Below, piece by piece: positions 16,527-21,295 of a stretch of DNA of 21,295 nt. Positions within the stretch are counted from its first letter, which is position 1. Each line of letters opens with the position of its first letter. Under the pieces are notes generated by a model. That model was given only the letters and a program-made list of their open reading frames with translations, searched no databases and was not told where the DNA came from. The position numbers were made by a program, and so were the translations under genes. This stretch comes from an uncultured Clostridia bacterium (GTDB taxonomy: Bacteria > Bacillota > Clostridia > Peptostreptococcales > Anaerovoracaceae), in assembly GCA_934277655.1 (NCBI GenBank), contig CAKQVC010000007.1, positions 1-21,295 on the forward strand. Reading direction: 5' to 3'.

Positions 16527-17462
16527 ATGAACATTCTGAAAGCAGAACAGATTGGAGAAATGGCAGTCAGAGCCCTCCGGATGGAAGCTTCTGCAACGCC
16601 GAAGCCGGGGCTTGTTGACCGTGAAAACAGTGGGGCTCATACTGATATGGATTATCCGATGTTTCTGACCAGTTGTGTAGCTTTGAAACCTTGCTTTACT
16701 GCCTGTACACAGACTGGCATCCAGGGCGCCGGAAAAAAGCCGGAGACTTTGGTATCAACACTCCGCCAGATTGGAAGATGCGGGGAGATTGCCATGTATG
16801 GAGCGACAAAAGGTGTCAATACCCATAAGGGTGCAATCTTTTCCATGGGAATCTTATGTTGTGCACTGGGAAAGCTGACTGCGGAAGCTGAGGGAAACAA
16901 AGAAATCACGCCAAACAGAGAAAGAGGTTCTGCTGTACAGATGTGTGTTACAGGCGGCAGATTTGAACTGGAGAAATTTAAACTGAAAGAATCTGAACTG
17001 CAGAGTTTGTGCCGGCAGATTGCCTCCGCCCTGCTGAAGCAGGACACTGCTTCAGCCACCCACGGAATGAAAGCCCGTGGGGACGCCGCCTGTGGCGGCG
17101 TCAGGGCGGAGGCACTGTCCGGTTTTGAAAGTGCGTTCGGAACCGGGCTTGCTGTTATCCGCTCATCTGTCAGGGAAGGGATTCCCTGCGAACGGGCAAT
17201 GATCCGGGCACTGATGGCACTGATCTGCAGAACCGATGACAGCAATGTAGTTTACCGGGGAGGAGCAGAAGGCCTTGCCTTTTTAAAACAGCAGGCAGCT
17301 GATGTTTTGCGCCGGGCAGAATGGAAGAATGAAGAATGTCTTGACATGGTAAGAGAGCTTGATAAGGCATGTAGGGAGAAGAATTTAAGTCCGGGAGGAA
17401 GTGCTGATCTGCTGGCTTTTTCGACCATGTTATATATGATTTTTGATGAGGTATCGCTATGA
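16527..17462 (+). CDS. citG: Triphosphoribosyl-dephospho-CoA synthase (lyase cofactor synthesis)
   Basis: 311 residues from ATG 16527. The ribosome site is poor (AAGGA 13 bases upstream, within the end of mal), so it is probably translated by coupling to mal. CitG joins dephospho-CoA and ATP to make the precursor of the prosthetic group carried by CitD. The family motif SATPKPGLVDRENSGAHTDMD is split across residues about 22-42, and NTHKGAIFSMG and ATHG are further conserved elements. Two adjacent GC-rich inverted repeats (17059-17102) lie within the gene. The last four bases overlap citD (ATGA). CitX, which would transfer the cofactor to CitD, is not seen in this window and is not fused here. 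Confidence 0.92.
   Translation: MNILKAEQIGEMAVRALRMEASATPKPGLVDRENSGAHTDMDYPMFLTSCVALKPCFTACTQTGIQGAGKKPETLVSTLRQIGRCGEIAMYGATKGVNTHKGAIFSMGILCCALGKLTAEAEGNKEITPNRERGSAVQMCVTGGRFELEKFKLKESELQSLCRQIASALLKQDTASATHGMKARGDAACGGVRAEALSGFESAFGTGLAVIRSSVREGIPCERAMIRALMALICRTDDSNVVYRGGAEGLAFLKQQAADVLRRAEWKNEECLDMVRELDKACREKNLSPGGSADLLAFSTMLYMIFDEVSL
17059..17102. repeat. Two adjacent GC-rich inverted repeats inside citG
   Basis: CCCACGG (17059-17065) pairs with CCGTGGG (17075-17081), and GACGCCGCC (17082-17090) pairs with GGCGGCGTC (17094-17102) across loop TGT. Both are perfect and abut each other. They fall in a conserved coding segment of normal length, so they are not an insertion. Confidence 0.6.
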
Positions 17463-17731
17463 TTAAAACGAACGCATGCGCCGGAACTTTAGAATCCAGC
17501 GACATTTATGTAGAAGTACAGCCGCTGGCAGAAGGAAGCGGCATCCAGCTGGATGTGAGCTCCGTGGTTTATGAACAGTTTGGAAAGGAAATTGAAGCTG
17601 TGATCATGCAGACTCTGGAAGAATTGGGGGAAACAGATGTAAAACTGACCGCCAGTGACCGGGGCGCTGTTGACTGCACGATTCGTGCAAGAGTGGAAAC
17701 GGCGGTATGCCGCGGGAAAGGAGAACAGTAG
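17459..17731 (+). CDS. citD: Citrate/citramalate lyase acyl carrier protein (gamma subunit)
   Basis: 90 residues. ATG 17459 overlaps the citG stop, with GAGG 7 bases upstream. It is the small carrier that holds the acetyl-phosphoribosyl-dephospho-CoA arm during the lyase cycle. S14 in AGTLESSD is the residue that carries the cofactor in characterised CitD proteins. YEQFGKEI and DRGAVDCTIRARVE also fit the family. It is followed by citE after two bases. In this pathway context the complex most likely acts on (S)-citramalate. Confidence 0.95.
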   Translation: MIKTNACAGTLESSDIYVEVQPLAEGSGIQLDVSSVVYEQFGKEIEAVIMQTLEELGETDVKLTASDRGAVDCTIRARVETAVCRGKGEQ

Positions 17732-17733
17732 AT

Positions 17734-18597
17734 ATGAGAAGAAGCATGCTTTTTTTTCCGGGAAATAGTGCGAATATGCTGCTGAATGCTGATTATCTGG
17801 GGTCTGACAGCATCATTTTAGACTTGGAGGATGCGGTAGCACAAGCCGAAAAAGACTCCGCACGAATCCTGGTTCGTAATGCAATTCTTTCTCTGGGATT
17901 TACAAAGGAAGTGATCGTGCGCATCAATCCGCTCGACAGTCCATATTGGGAGAAAGACCTGGAGCAGATCATCCCGGCTAAGCCGGATATGATCATGCCA
18001 ACGAAAGTCAGTGGGGCGGACTATGTCCAGACCATTTCGAAAAAAATCGCACAGGTTGAAGAAAAATGCGGTATAGAGATTGGCACAGTTAAATTGATCC
18101 CTTTGATTGAAACGGCATTGGGGGTTGAAAAAGCCTTTGAGATCGCAACAGCAGATCCACGTGTAAAAGCCATTTTCCTCGGAGGAGAAGATTTAACGGC
18201 TGATATGCAGTGTAAACGGACGAAGGAGGGTAAAGAAATTTTTTATGCCCGGTCCCGCATGGTCATGGCAGCACGTGCAGCAGGAATTGATGTATATGAC
18301 ACACCATGGACAGATGTCGAAGATTATGACGGATTGATCGAAGACGCAAAATTTGCCAAGAGCCTGGGATTTTCGGGCAAGTCGTCCATTTCACCACGCC
18401 ACGTACGCTTTATCAATGAAATTTTCAGTCCGACAGAGGCAGAAATCCAGTATGCACATGATGTATTTGCGGCTATCGAAAAAGGCAAAGCAGAAGGCAA
18501 AGGCGTTGTTTCTCTTCGTGGAAAAATGATCGATGCCCCAATCGTTGCAAGAGCCAGACAGGTTCTGGAAACAGCCGAAGCGATGGGTATCCGTTGA
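17734..18597 (+). CDS. citE: Citrate/citramalate lyase beta subunit
   Basis: 287 residues. ATG 17734 is chosen because AAAGGAG lies 10 bases upstream and MRRSMLFFPGNS is the family's N-terminus. A longer form from 17707 would overlap citD. CitE is the (acyl-CoA-type) lyase subunit that cleaves the (3S)-citryl- or citramalyl-carrier thioester. R63 (IVRINP), E126 (PLIETALG) and E152/D153 (GGEDLTAD) fall at the usual metal- and substrate-binding places, and SGKSSISPRH closes the barrel. The substrate is inferred from the neighbouring glutamate mutase genes: citramalyl thioester to pyruvate plus acetyl carrier. Confidence 0.93.
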   Translation: MRRSMLFFPGNSANMLLNADYLGSDSIILDLEDAVAQAEKDSARILVRNAILSLGFTKEVIVRINPLDSPYWEKDLEQIIPAKPDMIMPTKVSGADYVQTISKKIAQVEEKCGIEIGTVKLIPLIETALGVEKAFEIATADPRVKAIFLGGEDLTADMQCKRTKEGKEIFYARSRMVMAARAAGIDVYDTPWTDVEDYDGLIEDAKFAKSLGFSGKSSISPRHVRFINEIFSPTEAEIQYAHDVFAAIEKGKAEGKGVVSLRGKMIDAPIVARARQVLETAEAMGIR

Positions 18598-18676
18598 TCA
18601 GAACAAGTAACGTGTGATTATGGAAACGAGACGTTAAGAACAAACAGATAGAGCAAGTAGAGCGAGGTCATGAAAA

Positions 18677-20089
18677 ATGAAAACAAAATTAGTAAATGAT
18701 ATAAAAGAGGCAATTAAGCTTTCAGGTTTGCAAGATGGCATGACCATTTCCTTTCATCATCATCTCCGCAATGGGGATATGGTAGCGGTCATGGTCCTGG
18801 ACGCTATCAGTGAACTGGGGATTAAAGATCTGAACGTTAATATCAGTTCCATTTTTGACACCCACTCGCCGTTTATAGACTATATCAGAGATGGTGTTGT
18901 TACTGGAATTGAAACCGACTATATGGGAGGGATCGTAGGAAGAGCAGTCAGCCAGGGAATACTGAAAAAACCGGTTACTTTCAGAACCCACGGAGGCCGT
19001 CCAGCTGACATTATCAGCGGCAGATCGCCGATAGATGTTGCATTTATTGCGGCACCGACATCTGATCCGATGGGAAACTGCAGTGGTAAATACGGAAAAT
19101 CTGCCTGCGGATCGTTAGGTTATGCGTTTGCGGATGCCATGTATGCGAAAAAATCGGTTGTCATTACCGACAACCTGGTGGACTATCCACTTACAGACTT
19201 TTCAATCGCAGAGGACTATATTGACTATGTTGTGAATGTAGATAAAATAGGAGAGCCATCCGGCATTGTTTCCGGAACGACAAGAATAACCAAGGATCCG
19301 GTAGGACTGGTCATTGCAGATTATGCGGCAAGAGCAATTGAGGCTTCCGGTCTGCTCAAAGACGGATTTTCTTTCCAGACAGGTGCGGGCGGTGCATCGC
19401 TGGCGGCTGCAAAATATCTGCAGGATATTATGCTTCGTAAGGGCATTAAGGGCAGTTACGGTCTGGGCGGCATCACAAGCTATATGGTAGATATGATGAA
19501 CAGTGGCTGTTTTAAGGCATTGTTGGATGTACAGTGTTTCGATCTGGGGGCTGTTGAATCCATTCGTACCAATCCAAATCATAGGGAAGTAACGGCTTCC
19601 CATTATGCAAGCCCGGCAGCGGCAAGCAGTGCAGTGGACAGCCTGGATGTGGTAATTCTAGGAGCAACTGAGATTGATACGGAATTTAACGTAAACGTTC
19701 ACACAGATTCCAATGGCTATATTATGGGAGGCAGCGGCGGTCACAGCGATACGGCAGCCGGTGCAAAAATGTCCATGATCGTAGCACCGCTTTCCAGAGC
19801 ACGTCTTCCGATCGTTGTGGATAAAGTTCTTTGCAAGTCAACACCGGGTTCTACTGTTGATGTGCTGGTAACGCAGAGAGGGATTGCAGTCAATCCGTGC
19901 AGACAGGATCTTTCGGAACGCTTCCGGGCGAGTGGTCTTCCGGTTGTGGACATTATGGAACTTCGTGATGCGGCAGAGAAACTGAACGGCAAGGCGAGAA
20001 AATCGGTTCTGGGAGATCAGGTAGTAGCAAATGTGCTGTATCGTGACGGAACGCTGCTGGATCAGATCTATAACGTACCTGTAAAATAG
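18677..20089 (+). CDS. citF: Citrate/citramalate lyase alpha subunit (acyl transferase)
   Basis: 470 residues. ATG 18677 has GAGG 9 bases upstream and an in-frame TGA six bases before it, so no longer form exists here. CitF swaps the acetyl group on CitD for the incoming acid. SGLQDGMTISFHHHLRNGD (residues 16-34) and FNVNVHTDSNGYIMGGSGGH are typical. Citrate lyase alpha subunits I know of are about 500-520 residues, with an N-terminal segment ahead of the SGL..GMTISFHHH motif. That segment is largely missing here without sign of a frameshift. It may be a feature of citramalate-specific enzymes. The gene follows citE after 79 bases. Confidence 0.92.
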   Translation: MKTKLVNDIKEAIKLSGLQDGMTISFHHHLRNGDMVAVMVLDAISELGIKDLNVNISSIFDTHSPFIDYIRDGVVTGIETDYMGGIVGRAVSQGILKKPVTFRTHGGRPADIISGRSPIDVAFIAAPTSDPMGNCSGKYGKSACGSLGYAFADAMYAKKSVVITDNLVDYPLTDFSIAEDYIDYVVNVDKIGEPSGIVSGTTRITKDPVGLVIADYAARAIEASGLLKDGFSFQTGAGGASLAAAKYLQDIMLRKGIKGSYGLGGITSYMVDMMNSGCFKALLDVQCFDLGAVESIRTNPNHREVTASHYASPAAASSAVDSLDVVILGATEIDTEFNVNVHTDSNGYIMGGSGGHSDTAAGAKMSMIVAPLSRARLPIVVDKVLCKSTPGSTVDVLVTQRGIAVNPCRQDLSERFRASGLPVVDIMELRDAAEKLNGKARKSVLGDQVVANVLYRDGTLLDQIYNVPVK

Positions 20090-20238
20090 CACTCCGGCAG
20101 GACGGTTTCTTTTTTCGGATGCTGTGCGCAGCAAGGAAAGAAGAACGAAAAACATAGGAATGAAAACAAGCACAGAAACCAGAAAAAACATAGAAACGGA
20201 AAATATAAGAAACAGGAAACAGAAGGCGGGGGAACAGC

Positions 20239-21295
20239 ATGATTTTTTACACAGAAGAAATAAAGATCGACCAAGCAGAAAAACTGCTGGCTTCCTGCAA
20301 CCTGAAATGTCCTGAAGGTGTTGATTATACGGTTGGGGTATTTCTGCAGGAAAACAGTGTGCAGGAAACGTGCAACGATAAAAATCGGTTGGTAGGATGT
20401 GGAAGCCTGAAAAAAGATATGATCCAGGGCATTGCGGTTGATCCGGCATTTCAGGGAGAAGACTTGACTGCAAAGATCCTTACACATTTGATTCAGAAAG
20501 CAGCAGCACAGGGGATCACGAGTCTGTATCTGTTTACAAAACCGGAAAAAGCCATGTCATTTACCGGACTGGGATTTCATCAGATTATTTCGGCAAGGCC
20601 ATATGCGGCACTTTTGGAATGGGGTAGTGGCGGTATAGAAGAGTACCTTGAAACGATACGGAAATATCGTAAATCAAAAACAGGAGCGGACGACAAAGCC
20701 GATTCTGATTCAGTCTGCGGTCTTGTCATGAACTGCAATCCGTTTACCAAAGGACATCGGTATCTGGTGGAGAAAGCGGCAGGCGCCTGCAGTCAGGTTT
20801 ACCTTCTGGTCGTTGAAGAAGATAAGTCACTCTTTTCGTTTCAGGATCGGATGAACATGGTTAAGGATGGAGTGAGGGATCTGAAGAATGTAACCGTTCT
20901 GCCGGGCGGACGATATGCAGTATCAGAACTGACGTTTCCAAGCTACTTTACGAAAGATGAAAATCTAGCGGCAGCTCATGCGGCAGTTGATGCGGAGCTA
21001 TTCGCTCAGAAGATCGCTCCGGCACTTGGGATTAACCGGCGTTTCATCGGTACAGAGCCTTTATCTGCGGTAACGAAGATCTATAACGAAACTTTGAAGC
21101 AGAGGTTACCGAAGTATGGGATTACCGTCACAGAAATTCCGCGTCTGTCCTGCAGTATGGGATTTGAGATTTCTTCCTGCGGTGGAGATTTTCAGGAACA
21201 ATCCGGCGGTGGCGGCATTTGTGATTTTGCCGGCGATACCTCAGGGAAAATTTTTGATATTGAGTATCCACCTGTCAGTGCAACCCGTGTGAGGC
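20239..21295 (+). CDS. citC: [Citrate (pro-3S)-lyase] ligase-like enzyme, 3' end beyond window
   Basis: At least 352 residues from ATG 20239 (GCGGGGGA about 5-10 bases upstream), still open at the right edge. CitC activates the lyase by ATP-dependent acetylation of the CitD arm. Residues about 1-130 form a GNAT-like domain (LVGCGSLKKDMIQGIAVDPAFQG is split over 51-73, then TKPEKAMSFTGLGFHQI). Residues from about 160 form a nucleotidyltransferase domain with MNCNPFTKGHRYLVEKA (T/HxGH-type site), RRFIGTEP, and SATRVR near the edge. Between EIPR and the S-A-T-R-V-R motif there are about 45 residues rich in Gly, Cys and Ser, where relatives usually have about ten. A family start and both domains are clear, so this is a genuine gene despite lacking a visible stop. 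Confidence 0.92.
   Translation, partial: MIFYTEEIKIDQAEKLLASCNLKCPEGVDYTVGVFLQENSVQETCNDKNRLVGCGSLKKDMIQGIAVDPAFQGEDLTAKILTHLIQKAAAQGITSLYLFTKPEKAMSFTGLGFHQIISARPYAALLEWGSGGIEEYLETIRKYRKSKTGADDKADSDSVCGLVMNCNPFTKGHRYLVEKAAGACSQVYLLVVEEDKSLFSFQDRMNMVKDGVRDLKNVTVLPGGRYAVSELTFPSYFTKDENLAAAHAAVDAELFAQKIAPALGINRRFIGTEPLSAVTKIYNETLKQRLPKYGITVTEIPRLSCSMGFEISSCGGDFQEQSGGGGICDFAGDTSGKIFDIEYPPVSATRVR

Noticed and set aside
20124..20315. 63-residue plus-strand frame overlapping the citC start
   Set aside because: It is low-complexity, lacks a ribosome site and overlaps the clear CitC start in another frame.

Overview
The window reads as a chromosomal segment of an anaerobic, amino-acid-fermenting Firmicute of class Clostridia. 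The signs are purine-rich Shine-Dalgarno sites before nearly every gene, moderate GC, and a complete set of genes for glutamate fermentation through 3-methylaspartate. The species cannot be named from the sequence alone. No tRNA, rRNA, CRISPR array, insertion sequence or phage gene was seen.

Layout. (1) 1-159, minus strand: the start of an NAD+ synthase gene cut by the window edge. (2) 160-887: about 700 bases without a convincing gene. It holds a possible promoter and, directly behind it, a compact fold at 666-780 (closing stem, hairpin, pseudoknot, bulged hairpin) that looks like a structured RNA. (3) 888-3065: a secreted beta-helix surface protein, followed by a terminator. (4) 3288-7704: a divergent topoisomerase III, apparently on a leaderless mRNA, and a Uup-type ABC-F ATPase. 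(5) 7849-8787: a P-loop protein whose C-terminal half resembles the tRNA-editing (second additional) domain of alanyl-tRNA synthetase, behind a promoter region with a perfect palindrome. (6) 8935-11419: the alpha and beta subunits of a class I fumarase-type hydratase, then a GntR regulator with an unrecognised C-terminal domain. (7) 11420-11840: a 420-base gap containing a long, highly paired leader or attenuator-like element (11500-11622) and a promoter. (8) 11841-21295: glmS, glmL, glmE, mal, citG, citD, citE, citF and citC, the last cut by the window edge.

How the genes work together. Glutamate mutase (GlmS plus GlmE, maintained by GlmL, with coenzyme B12) converts glutamate to 3-methylaspartate. 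Methylaspartate ammonia-lyase removes ammonia to give mesaconate. The fumarase-type hydratase most likely hydrates mesaconate to (S)-citramalate. The citrate-lyase-like complex CitDEF most likely cleaves citramalate to acetate and pyruvate. CitG makes the precursor of the CitD prosthetic group and CitC acetylates it. Read this way, the genes that family matching alone would call fumarase and citrate lyase are mesaconase and citramalate lyase. The diagnostic residues are present: GlmE R66/R100/R149/E171/Y177/Y181, Mal H194 and K332, and CitD S14.

The points most worth checking are the pseudoknotted RNA at 666-780, the structured element ahead of the glutamate mutase operon, the P-loop/tRNA-editing-like fusion protein, the GntR regulator between the two halves of the pathway, the leaderless topoisomerase start, and a family-atypical insertion in CitC.
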